From the NCBI GenBank assembly GCA_001466705.2, contig LATX02000178.1, positions 372,001 to 436,000 of the forward strand: 64,000 nucleotides of DNA, read 5' to 3'. The position numbers were made by a program, and so were the translations under genes. The notes beneath the pieces were generated by a model. The model ran no database searches. It was not told where the DNA came from and saw only the letters and a program-made list of their open reading frames with translations. Within the stretch, counting starts at the first letter, position 1, and each line of letters opens with the position of its first letter. Of this stretch, positions 48,301-59,565 are shown one piece after another. This stretch comes from Moniliophthora roreri. Taxonomy: Eukaryota; Basidiomycota; Agaricomycetes; Agaricales; Marasmiaceae.

Positions 48301-49795
48301 ATGGACTCTAATCCTCAAGCACTTGTGCAAATCACATGCACCGCTGTAAGTGTAATGTAATCCTGTTCTGCTCATTAACTTTCAGGTTCAATTTCTCTTC
48401 TGTGGTCTGTGTCATCACTTGTCTACAAAAGCAAAGGCTGAACATTTTGTGATGCAGGCATATATATTGTATCATTTGGCCCCTGCGTGCATATTCTGTC
48501 CAGTAGACCAGGTTTTTCTCGATCAAATCTAAGCTTCCTTGCCACTATCCTCCTATTTATTCTTTCATCTGTAGACATGGCAGTTTATGTTACTGCAGAT
48601 GTCCTGGGATGGTGCAATAGGTATGGATAGCCTAATTTCCATTCATTATTATTTGCATTGTTGACTATCTCCAATTGTAGTTGTCATTCAAGAATGCAGA
48701 GTATTGAGCGGCTTTTCTATGCTGGGTTCTATCTTAAGTTTGCTTCTAGGTATGCATGCTGCTATTACCCCTTGTATTTCTTGATATCCATATACAGCCT
48801 ACATAGTGCTATTGCGGATGCCATCCTGGTAAGAACACAGCCCTCATCTACATCAGTTTGTGTCCTCTGACGTGCATTTTCAGCTATAGTGTTGCTATGC
48901 AGTATGGGGAAAATGCTGGAAAATAATCATCCTACCAATGCTCCTCTTCTTCAGCAGTCACAGTGAGACTTGAGTACTCTCATCATCTAGTCATCTCGTA
49001 CTCACAGTCCTAGTTGCCGCAGCTGTCGTGATACTTAGAGTCGTTCCCAGCATTTTGAAATACTTGGTCGGGATTGAGACACATGATTTCTGGGGTGTGG
49101 CCATTGCCATTACTATGATTGTGATTGCATTGAATAATTTATTGGTATCATCTCTTATAGGTGTGTTTTCAAGCCATCCCAAGGCACAACATTCTCAGAA
49201 CGATTGTAGCATTCCGTATTCTTGGTATGACCCATGGGGTAATGGCTCATCTAGAGTCAAAGCCAAAGAAAATGTACAGTACTATAATTGCTGCAACATA
49301 TGTGTGCTCTCTTTCTGTATCATTCTACGATAGGCTGATATCTTGCTAGGCTTGAGTCTGGGTTAATCTATTCAGTGCTTCTCAGTATACTCTCAATTAT
49401 GGTGATCAAGCTATCTTGGCCAAGGCCCAAATTACACAATTATCCTGCCTTTTTCATTCTGACTAATGTGATCAACATATTCTTGCATGCTTGGCCATCT
49501 GTTGTGGTAAGCTCATCCATATTCCACTTCTGTATCTGGAAAATCTTACATCCACCTGTAATGATAGGGAATCATGTCAACAATTATTATCGTCTGCATT
49601 GCTCTTAGTGTTAGCACGAACAAGGCTGAGACAATCTTAGCTTCAGACTTTTCTATTTTCTGGTCTGTAGATGATTCTCTACAAACAATTGCTATGATCC
49701 CCAACACAGCTCCACGTCTGGAAAATATGCCAAACAATGTACTAAAGTATATAGGGTCACAACCCTATAGAACTCATCAAGCTCTGTCTCTCTAG
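48301..49795 (+). CDS. seven-helix membrane protein, paralogue of the gene at 36943-38532
   Basis: The ATG at 48301 opens MDSNPQALVQITCTA. Exons continue VQFLFCG, IYIVSFGPCVHILSSRPGF, then the helix SNLSFLATILLFILSSVDMA. Next come MQSIERLFYAGFYLKFAS, SAIADAIL|CCYAVWGKCWKI then IILPMLLFFSSH, and VLVAAAVVILRVVPS. The rest reads WGVAIAITMIVIALNNLLVS, ILGMTHGVMAHLESKPKKMY, LESGLIYSVLLSILSIMVIK and ILTNVINIFLHAWPSVV. The last exon has GIMSTIIIVCIALSVSTNKA and ends HQALSL. The order and the ADA-L-CY-VW motif match the family of the gene at 36943. It lies in CpG-poor DNA, so Arg codons are almost all AGA/AGG. Exon edges around 48770-48900 are tentative. Confidence 0.66.
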
Positions 49796-50301
49796 GTTGT
49801 GTTGACATTATAACACCAGGAGCTTCAATATACTGGGTTTCTGTAGGATAGGACACTTTTATTTAATGTATAAGGTTCCTAGCTTGTACCCTCAGTGAGA
49901 CCCAGTTTTCTTGAAGCCTTAACCAATTGAACTGTAACCCAGTAAAATCAATAAAACACAAGGTAATCAGTGTAGTCAGTTCCAGAGGTTATATTGGTTA
50001 CATTGAATTCTGTGGTACTTCAAAGCCTGACCTACAAGTGTCAATAGCCATATATTATTCACAGCCAAAGGTGTATCCAGGGTCAATGCATCTAGTGTCT
50101 ATGGCACTGCCTATTCATTATTCAATATGAAGACAATGGAATAGTTCCTGCCTTTGAAGTCAAAAGACATGAAATTTTAATTTGTTATAGGAATTATTTG
50201 ATACCAGACTATTAGCAAATTGACTGTATATACAGACCAAGCAAACCTATTGTCATATCTATCCACCTGCATGTGAGGATTCATCAACACATTAATTCTC
50301 T
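49796..50301. other. convergent spacer, devoid of CpG
   Basis: Tail-to-tail spacer of about 500 bp between the membrane protein and the large unknown gene. No CpG was seen in it and no other feature was recognised. Confidence 0.5.
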
Positions 50302-52571
50302 TTAAGCCCCATTCTCTTCCTCCAGTTCTGCCAACACTGAATAATCTTCCTCTTCACTGGCCTTGTTTTGAATGTCATTATCCTCTTCATTCCAGCTAAA
50401 CCATCAATATGATCAGCACAAAGTCAAGGAATATAGAAATAACTGCTGGATGCATACCAGATCCTTTGAAACCAGAAGTCATCTCTACTGAATCCTCACA
50501 AGCTTCAAACTGATTATCATCCCCAACCACTTCCAAGATAGGAAAGCCAACTGAGCTGGCAAGGTCTGTTGTTGAAAGATCAAAGTAATGGTAACAATGA
50601 AGCATCCTAATGGCATCATAGGCACTTTGATGCCAATATTGTTGGCACACAACTATTTCACAGGTGAAAGATGGAAGTGCCAATGGCAATTGCATGGCCT
50701 CCGACATCTCTTCTTTCCCAAAAGGGTCAGAAGACCAGAAATATTTTGCACCTTGAGCCCAGGAGCTCCATGTCTTGTCATTAACAGAAGGTTGGGGAAT
50801 TGGCCTGATGAACAGGTATACTGGAGCTGCACCACCCAGCTTGAATGTAGTGCTTGTAGTTTCATAGGGAATGGAATTTTGTATCTTGCATTTAAAGAGG
50901 AGGCAAAATGCATCATGCATACCTGTTATGTGTTAGCAGACTGTAGCTATGAACAAGTCAATAAAGATGCTTACCATACTCCTCCCACTTATCTTCATCA
51001 ATGCAGAGCTGGGTAAAGATTCTGTGTGCCTGAGTCATCCATGAATGTGGAAAGGGATTTGCTGAAGATAAGAAATATTGCAAAGTCATCCCTTCAACAC
51101 ATTGAACATCTGTTGGCATGACTCTAAAGCTATAATTTCAGTCAGCCAACAATGTCTACTATAATACAATTTCATACATACCGCACTAAGCCATCCTCCA
51201 TCACGTCTAGGCTCTCTCTTATTGCATCAGAAATAACATATACTCCTGTGAGATAGTAATATATCCTGTCCCTGACTTCCACAGGCACTCTGGCAATAAT
51301 TTTTTGACTGCAGAAGTGGTAAACTGTGTTGGGTAGAGTTTGGAGGATAGATGCAGCATCTGCATCAGTCATCCTTTTCCAAAATACACTCCCACACCTA
51401 GTGATTCCCCTGATGATATTGAGGGTGGGAACTGTTCTGGTGAGATAGTCAAAGGTAGTGTTTGTGTCACTGAATGTCTGAATAGAGAGTGGAGGAAGGT
51501 GGCCATTGGGTGTCAAATTTGATGGATAGCTCAATAGCATTGAGCCTTCATGAGAGGGAATCTGGACATGAGGCCCAATACATAAGGTGCCACTTCTTGG
51601 GTTGATCCATAGATCACCCATGTCCTGCAACCTTTTTTGTCAATGCAGTATGGAAGTTTGAGTATAAGACATACTATGCTGCCTCTTGGTTGCCATAGAC
51701 CTAACTGTCAAGAAGATGAGATAGGATCAGTTATGAGCATAATTATTCATGTACCTGATGTCGAAAGTATGTGTGGAGAAATGGGGAAAGTTCATTATTT
51801 TTGAAAACAACACATGACAGGGGAATTAATGCTATGTTGCAGTTCAGAGGGAGTATTATGCCAAAAATACAACTAATGCAACATACCATCATAGAAAATT
51901 AGTGCCAGTGAACCACTTTGATTGTCATTATAGCCAAAAAGCTGGGCAACATATGGACTCCTGAGAACAATTTATATTAAAGCCAATATGAATGAAGAAA
52001 TAACTATTATTGTACCTAATGTGAGTGAACTGGTTGAAATCCTGTTTAAAGGTCTATATCAAGATTGAAGTGAGTTCTGGATATGATGTTATCAATAAAA
52101 TATGCAACTGGCCTCATAGGCATCTTTGCCACTGTATTGAACATGTGTAAACTCTGTATCTCCAAGTCTGCCACCCCCAAAGATGCAAGCAGCACTGATT
52201 GTTCGACATGCTGCAACCCTCTGATGTGTGACCAATTTGACTTCCCATGTTGTACCATCCTGACTTCTGAACTGCTTCTCAGTAATATGTACTTCATCTC
52301 TTTCAACCTGTGTGTCACTGGCAAGAGGCCTTGTAAGATATACATCACATGGTTGAACATGCCTATACTAGAAATCAGTCAGCATCCAATTCAGTGCAAC
52401 AGATATGGAACACAATAAGCATACATCATCCCATTTTGTCTGCTCCCTCCTTGTTTGCTGTGCAGGCAGCACCAAATTGCCATGGAGATGTCTAATATTT
52501 GTCTGAGATCCATAGACATTGGAGACCTGTTCAGCAGTGATTGTGAAATTTGAGCATCTGTTGAAAGACAT
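50302..52571 (-). CDS. large agaricomycete protein of unknown function, weakly kinase-like N-terminus
   Basis: The ATG at 52571 opens MSFNRCSNFTITAEQVSNVY. Later exons include SPYVAQLFGYNDNQSGSLAL then IFYD, which echoes the H-x-N-x-x-x-L-x-G pattern before strand 4 in protein kinases. Next come MGDLWINPRSGTLCIGPHVQ, SIQTFSDTNTTFDYLTRTVP and RVPVEVRDRIYYYLTG. The 3' part reads APVYLFIRPIPQPSVNDKTW, FWSSDPFGKEEMSEAMQLPL and FDLSTTDLASSVGFPILEVV. I recognise this pattern from multicopy uncharacterised Agaricomycete proteins but know no function. The most likely end is an acidic tail (WNEEDNDIQNKASEEEDYSV) with a TAA at 50302, though its phase did not resolve. The gene is CpG-free apart from a handful of sites. 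Confidence 0.6.
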
Positions 52572-54394
52572 TGTGATGGTGGAGGTTTGAAGGAAAGGAA
52601 GGAAAGAGTGTGGGAGATATATGTATGCTACAATGGGTTTGCGACACATACACAGCATGAGTCACAGTAAGAGCGGTTCCTTGACAGGTCAAATTTTGAT
52701 ATCAAATATGGACTACATGGGTTTAACGTGGGATTTTTGCGCTTGGGATCCCCGATATTGGAAATAACCTTTGATTCCAGAATGCATAAGCCAGAGAGGG
52801 AAACATTCGTGATTTGAGCGATAAAAGAAAAGATGTAGCGCCTATGCCTAGGTTAAGGCCATGCTACACAGAATCACATCAAATGGGCATTTGGAATTAA
52901 TAGAAATGGCTTTCATCATTATTTTTGGGTTTATATACATACAGTAGCCTAGGAGTGTCATGATTTGTATACAAAGACCGAGAGTCACACACAAAGAAAT
53001 CAGAAGCAAACTTCAAAGTCCAAATGATACTGCTATTCAAGATCTTTCCATCAAAGGGTGAGTTGGGAGTGAAACAATGGGAACCTGTTAGACTTGAAGA
53101 TGGCCCCTTGCTGCGCAGAGAGGGTGTTGGCGTCGTTATCAATGTTGCGAGTCGAGAGCTTTTGCCGTGAGAAAGCGGAAGAAGCCATTTTACTCCCGAG
53201 ATCATTCACGTCCCCTCTTCGCTCGCTCATCGACTGCGTACCAACCAACACAAACCTCTACTATGATCATGTTATCCAACCAGCTCAAGGTGTCCCTTCC
53301 TCGCTCTGCTCAAGAACGCTGTCCTCTATAACCTCATGACCACCATCTGGCTCATCACCCGCTAACAATGTATCAGCATCGGATCATCAACTTTTGACGT
53401 CTTCCTTGGGTACACAGCATTTCATTTATGGTATCCCCTCCGACCTCATCCCCTCACTTTCTACTCAAAATGATACGCAATCGCTACACCGCAATATCAT
53501 CTCTCATCATACGTGGGGCCCAAATGTCGATAACTTATTGACGCCTTCCGTCGAACAACATCCCTTCCCGCACATCATGCATCATCCTCGTCTTCTCCCG
53601 CATGAGCGAATATCAAGCTGCACATTAACTTGCGCCATCAATCCATTATCCTCGCTTCAGACCTCACTCCCCTACCACCTTCTTTGTATAATACTGCCGT
53701 CATTCAATGGAAGAAAAGCCCTCCAATATACCTTCTTTCCAATCACCACCTACTCGTCTCACTCCCAAACAACCCCTTTTCTCCCGCATGTCAAGCGTAT
53801 CAGTTCAGCGATCCCTTCTCCGAGGACCAAGACACCCGCTCGTGATACATTAATACGAAGGGGAACATAAATTGGTTCAGGTACGTGTTGCCGTCTTCTC
53901 AGACCCCATGAAAGAATCCACAGCTTTTTAACGCCTTCAGGCATCTCGATCTCTACATGAACGAGACAGCACTCGCTATGCTCTATGCAGGTTACGACGG
54001 CAAGTCAAAGCCGAGTTACTTATAGTCTTTTTACTAATACCCGTTCACTAGCCTGCGGATCTCTCCGATGCCATGAGCACTATGCGCTAGGGGGGGTAAG
54101 ATGTATCGGGCATCACTAGAGTTATTGGGTAAATGATGATATTAGCCAGTAAGCCATACTCAGTAGAAATTTCGATGTATATACTAGAATCCAAATTGAT
54201 TGTCACTTTTATATTGACGTGTGGCTGTAAACAGAAAATTCTATAATTCGATATTCCGAAATAAAAATATCTAGTCAAAGCGATAGGTAGATTCAGCGAT
54301 GACGGTACTGGTGGAATGATGGTCAACAGCAAAACTTCGTACTAGACCAATCCGTGCGCTCGAACTTCATCATCCCGATCTCCTGATGTGCCCC

Positions 54395-55050
54395 GGACCC
54401 TTGAAAACTCGAAGCTAGCAATTCCATATCAATATTATCGTTAATCGAACGAACGTTCGATGATGTTCCAAGGCAATCCTCGCTACTGGAGCTTCTGATG
54501 ACCACCAGCTTGACCGAAAATAAAAGTCAGTATCAGGAAAACAATGGGAAAGAGTCTGTTTTAGACATACCATACATGGGATGCGACATTGCATGTAGGA
54601 TGCCTAGAATACATGAAGGATGAGCAAATGATTAGCCAAGAGAGAGAGAAAGAACGAAGGAACACTCACCGCGTCTCGCAGCGTCTCCGGTTTCTCACAA
54701 CATCTTCCTCTTGCACTTGGCATCCCGTCTGACATCTCGAGCCTCATGATAGTCGATCTCGGTCTCTTTCCTGCGCCCTGGGCCCTTGCAACTCGAAACC
54801 AGTAATCAAACACAGACATCGTCGTTACGTGAACGAATGTTCGACGGTGTTCTAAGGCGTTTCTCGCTGGAACTTCTAGTCATCGCCAAAAAGAAAAGTC
54901 GGTATTAGGAGAAGAACGGGAAAGAGCCAACATACCATGCATGTAGGTAGTACTGAATGTAGAAAAGCTCTAGGGTACGTGGAGAATGAGTGAACGACTA
55001 CTTGGGAGAGAGAGAATTAATAAAAACTCACCATGTCTCGCATGCTGTTC
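54395..55050 (-). repeat. tandem duplication of a small multi-exon block
   Basis: About 54395-54690 and 54775-55050 are related in order and sequence. On the minus strand each has an exon ending before GTGAGT (TLRDA and NSMRDM), a tiny exon before GTATG (QCRIPCM and TTYMH-like), and an exon reading VIRSSSSEDCLGTSSNVRSI in one and MTRSSSEKRLRTPSNIRSRN in the other. The unit length is about 380 bp. This looks like duplicated exons of one gene or two tiny tandem genes; the family is unknown. Confidence 0.5.
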
Positions 55051-56711
55051 CCTAGCAGGCTGAGCTTGTGCTCATGTCGAGGCCACAAGAGAACGGCTAC
55101 TTGTCAAGCTAATGAGCGAGAGCCCGTATAAGTGCTCTAGCTGACGGCAGCAGGTGATTATTATGGTACAATCCTCAACAACGCTGATGGTAACACTGGG
55201 AACTGCGGCAAGGGAGGTGGCAAGAGGCAGGTGTAATAGTGGCGGTGAGATTCGGTGTTGACGTTCAAGAAAGCGTTTGGTTTGGTCTGGCTGTCGTACT
55301 CCCGATCGAGAGGGTGCAGATGTTTCAGTTGTCTTATCTGACCTCACTGAGGTGTAGGGACACGATCTCGAACATCAAATCGGGATGCCTAAATGAACAA
55401 TCATATCAGCAAAGGAAAACAAACTTGATAAAGGCGACACGAGCCTCATTCTTCGTTCTTTCTTTCCGTTTTCGAGGCGACTTTCAAGCCCCATCCAATC
55501 TACAAGCCACACCCTACTGCTGCTCATCCCGGCTTCACTCTCTCGGCGTGTACCCATCCATCTCGCTCGCAATGCCTTCTCTGGGAGTATCATCCAATAC
55601 CCGGCTCTTCAAGTTGTCCAATATTGTACGATAGGAAGCCGAGCAGAACTGATGGTAGCTCTGCGACTGCGGTTGTGACGTTGGTCATACCGAGAGGATG
55701 TCATCTGATCGGGAAGAGGTTGAGAAGTCGGCGCTGGAGATGGATAAGGGCGTCTAGCCGTATAGATTGCTCGGAAGGTAGCGCTCGTGATATCCAGTAC
55801 ATTATGGGTGATACCATCATGGCAAAGCGATTGCGGATGGCACTGAACGTGCGATGTGCCAATTCTGCGAAGGCGATGCGACGACGGACCACCAACTCCG
55901 AACCCAACGTTCCTGCCCACTGGTTACTCCGTCAACCGCCGAAGACTCTGCCTCTCGCAGCACCTTCCTCTCGTTCTTGGGTCTTAATCCTTTCAAGCTG
56001 CGCAAAAGATCTGGTCGATAGAAAAGGACTCGAAAGCGTTCGTAGTGCGTTGAACGGGAAGATCTGGGCGTATTCTGTATGCCTCGTACGAAGATGGATC
56101 TCGATATCAATAAGTTGTCTGATGCGTTGGGTAGGCGGTGGCTCCGAGGAAATGATGGAGTAGGCGTTGTTGTGGGTAGTGCTGAGTACTGGAGAATGAG
56201 ATGAGACCGCTGGTAAACGCGTGATGAAGGTATGCAGGTCTTTGGCGGCGACGAACATGAAAGGAGCGTCTTTTCCAATGACGTGCCCGATAAATGCAAC
56301 ACTTGTGTTACCAAATTCACCAAAGTGCTGCGAGCGATGTTCGGTGTTATATCTGTCGCTGGATTATGAGGTCAGGAGAGCTGCAATCACCGAAGGTCCT
56401 GTACCGACCAGCCAAGTGCCTGTTGAAGCAACGAGATCAGACAACGAGTAAAGCAAAAGGTAATTCGGCACTTACTCCAGCAGTTTTCCACAATCAAGAC
56501 ATCCTTCTCCTGAGTTTCCGGCCCAAAACCTTACTCCTATATGGCCTAGCAAGGTCAAACATCATCTAAAGATGAGACCTATCAACTATTGCAGCCATAT
56601 CTGTATCATTGGAGGAATCGTCGTCGTCGTTGTTGTGAACAGAGCGCGGCGCTCGAAAACCGCTGCCGTGGGCTGGTCCATGCACCTTTCACGTGCATCG
56701 GGTACACTAAA

Positions 56712-56764
56712 GTCCAGACTCTCGAGTCTGGACCAGAGTGTTGGGCACCAGAGCGTTGGGCGCC
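56712..56764. repeat. perfect 10 bp-arm hairpin followed by a 15 bp tandem repeat
   Basis: GTCCAGACTC and GAGTCTGGAC (56712-56721 and 56724-56733) pair perfectly around a 2-base loop. They are followed by AGAGTGTTGGGCACC and AGAGCGTTGGGCGCC. The two 15-mers differ only at T/C and A/G positions that are CpG in the second copy. Confidence 0.7.
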
Positions 56765-58486
56765 AAAGTAGACGTTAGCGCAACTCTCTTGTCAACGTCC
56801 ATCATAACGGCAACATCGTATTCTCGTAGAATCCTCTGTCCCCTCGGACATCTTCAAGACGCAAATAATCCATCGAGCAGCCCTTTTCCGCAACTTGACT
56901 CGCGTATCTATTATCAGCGGAGAAAGGACGCCATGCCAAATCCAGACCTTAAGGGATCCAGTCAAGGAACTTCATCAGAATTGCGCATTTGACAGGGTAT
57001 GGGAGCATCAATACAGGTTTGCACTAGCAGCTACGTTTCTGCTTCCAGCCTAACTATGATATCTGGCTGTCTGCTTTACGCAATGCTGGTTTTATGTCCC
57101 TACTTTCTCCGCTACGATTTCTCGGGACAGAGTACCGTGAGCTCCCTTCCGGACACCTTTCTCCGCCACCTGTATGAGCTTTTTAACCTCAGCACACGAA
57201 AAGAAAACATGCCGAGTCCACTCCAGCTCTCTATAAACCAAAGTCACCATTGCAGTCCGAAGTCGCAGACCTATCACCTACAGTCATACCAATCTGCTTG
57301 ACCTCCAGTTGAACAAAGCCATGAAGATCTAGGTACTAGAAGATATCTGGACGTGACGGTACCTGGAGAGAAAGGGTTGCGAGTAAGTTGAACAGGTACA
57401 GCACTCTATCAAAAACACCCTCAAACGACACTCATGCAACGCGTAGCGAACCCTCAGACCGCTTTCTAATTAGCCGATCTGATACTGAAGGCACCGGAGT
57501 GTATTTCCAGGAACCTTTCTTGGGGCTCGCTGCAAGAAAGATGCCGGTGGCGGTGGGTGCCGCCTGCTCCCGTCAAACTTGACAGCCAGACTGACTTTAT
57601 ATGCAAGGAATGGGCTCACGCTCCACGTTGTACCTTTAAGGTTTTGTATCTAGAGGCTGGAATCTCTCGGCATTTCTCCTGTCATGGGATACTGGTAGTT
57701 CGAATGCAGGAACGTCAACTTTGAACCCAGTATCCGGCGACCCATTAACTCTGGCTCAGCCTTGGTTCTTAATACATAAGTGCAAGCGAATTCTTGCAGC
57801 ACATAAAAAGTCCTCAAAGTACCGAATTCTTCACCGTATTCACTGGAAATATGCACCTCCGAGTCGAAGTCTTTACTCTCACCCCGCTTGCCACTCTCGC
57901 AGGTTCTACCCAACTATGACTGGTAATCTCATTTGCCGTGCAGTCCCGGCTATTCAATGCGGTATAGTATAGTCCAATGCTGTGACTTTGTACAAAGTGC
58001 CTCGATACTTCCGGTTAATACGCTCCTCGGATTCCTGGGTATCATAATCCAGGATGGGAACGCGCCCATCGGTAATACCCGCACCTCCATTAACGGTCCG
58101 TGGTGAGTAATTCCTTCAAGGATACGTTCATAGAAAGACGTAGCCTCATATACTTATAGTTTTTGGTCAGCAGTCTGCTATGATTCTACGTTCAGTAAGC
58201 TTTCTCTGCCTGCGCCAAGCCTAACTGACTGAATGAAAGCTCATTTTATTCGTCCTTAGGTGGCATCGTATCCATCAATTATCACCCAGTTATTCTTGGG
58301 CGATGAAGAAGACGATAATGACAATTGAGGGACTGCTATGGAGAAGGTATCATACAGGAGATCGGGTTTTCTGTTTGTTGCAATCCAGGGTACGAAGGAT
58401 ACCTGCTGACAACCCTTGAAGCGTACGTTACATTGACTGGTCCAGTCCCTATCGCACCGGTGCCTATACGACAAGCTCTAACCTCA

Positions 58487-59161
58487 CTACTCGCAGCCGC
58501 AACCGCAATCGCACATTCTGTCTGTCTTCGTTTCCTTCTGCGAATCCGGTACCGAATCATTCTCGGCCGTCAAACTTGCGAGCTCATACGGTACCGCCTT
58601 ATTCATCTCCTTCCATGTGTAAAACGGCTCCGATTCCAGTGGAGGCGGGAGTAATCCATTCTCGTTCCAAAATACCGGCTGTAGATTAGAGTTGAGCTTG
58701 GGTTAACTTTTTGTACCTCCTACCCCATAAAGCCAAATGAATAGAATCATGTGGAGTTGTTTGAAGGCCGGAATAAGTATTACTCACGTCCATATTAGCA
58801 ATCTGAACTTCCCAGTCAATACCCTTGCCCTTTGTCCAAGGTTCGATAGCTTTCTCGTACTTGTCCATCCATGCTCTTTTTTCTTCGTAGCTAACCGTGT
58901 TCCCCAGCATTAGCTAGCAAATTGCGGTAAACGAAGAACGCACCCATGTAGTGTCCTTGCCAAATGGTGAATGGATATCCTCACGAACCGATCGCTATTC
59001 TCGCCACCGACAAAAAAATTCTCCCTGTCCACGTTGATGAAATTGACGACGACGTAAAATGCCGGGAGTCGTTTGTAAACGTCCGTGATGGCAGCTGCGA
59101 TGGCTTTCTTCTCGTCGGCGGTGTATAAATTAGGAGGGCAGTACCAGCGGTGGAAAGGCAT
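58487..59161 (-). CDS. tautomerase, cis-CaaD-like family
   Basis: Predicted small tautomerase-superfamily enzyme using its N-terminal proline as catalytic base after Met removal. The ATG at 59161 opens MPFHRWYCPPNLYTADEKKA. It continues ITDVYKRLPAFYVVVNFINV, FFVGGENSDRFVRISIHHLA and ART. An intron (GTGCGT to GGTTAG) leads to YEEKRAWMDKYEKAIEPWTK and GKGIDWEVQIANMD. A second intron (GTGAGT to CTACAG) gives PVFWNENGLLPPPLESEPFY, then TWKEMNKAVPYELAS. This matches fungal cis-CaaD-like proteins throughout. The extreme C-terminus, CDCGCGCE before a TAG, alternates Cys with other residues and is not part of the family core as I know it. The natural substrate is unknown. Confidence 0.87.
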
Positions 59162-59565
59162 TGGGTCGTACCACTTTGATCTAGGTGGGCTGCCATATAT
59201 ACAGTAAAAGAAGAATAGACATAGACATAGATTCCCGATAATACTAGGTACTTTGAGGTTAAACCTAGTCGAAAGGCAATCACTCCCGAGGTGATTAATG
59301 ATAGGGCTGAATTGCAGGAAGCTCAGGTGCTTCGATGTTCTGCGCTAATAGTACGTGGCTTTGTGTCTTATCGAATTAGAGTGCCGAGTGACCCAACGTG
59401 CGCTGAATTGAGAGCCCGACAATCGGGAGGTTATTGAACACAAAGGCTTTTTTCCAAGCTTTATCCGGGGGCTGAATTGAATTGAACCGTATTCCAAGAA
59501 ACTAGGTATACATATGTACAAAGGATCCTCAACGTTGCGCCGGCCGACTCGAAGAAACAGCTTTT
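59162..59565. other. short intergenic spacer, nothing recognised
   Basis: This is the upstream flank of the tautomerase and the downstream flank of the next minus-strand gene. Nothing else was seen. Confidence 0.4.

Larger units (their letters stand above)
48200..52660. other. CpG-depleted, AT-rich domain covering two genes
   Basis: Between 49716 and 52640 I count only five CpG dinucleotides (about 50702, 51182, 51204, 51762 and 52204). One stretch of nearly 1 kb, and several of 400-550 bp, have none. The left part (48.2-49.7 kb) is partly depleted. Immediately right of 52660, and left of about 48.1 kb, CpG is again ordinary. TG and CA are correspondingly frequent. This is the footprint of long-term cytosine methylation and deamination at CpG, yet both genes inside still have long open exons with proper splice sites. 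Confidence 0.85.
52572..58486. other. 6 kb sparse region with a duplicated exon block
   Basis: The duplicated block at 54395-55050 is listed separately. Other candidates are weak. Minus-strand 53094-53189 opens MASSAFSRQKLSTRNIDNDA and may splice on to about 52897. At 55609-56320 both strands are open; on the minus strand MFVAAKDLHTFITRLPAVSS leads, after a frame change, to VSPIMYWISRALPSEQSIRL then DALIHLQRRLLNLFPIR. No family was recognised. A hairpin with a 15 bp tandem repeat occurs at 56712-56764. Confidence 0.35.

Noticed and set aside
58325..58654. 109-residue plus-strand frame
   Set aside because: It is antisense to the last exon of the tautomerase, whose frame and splice sites are well supported.
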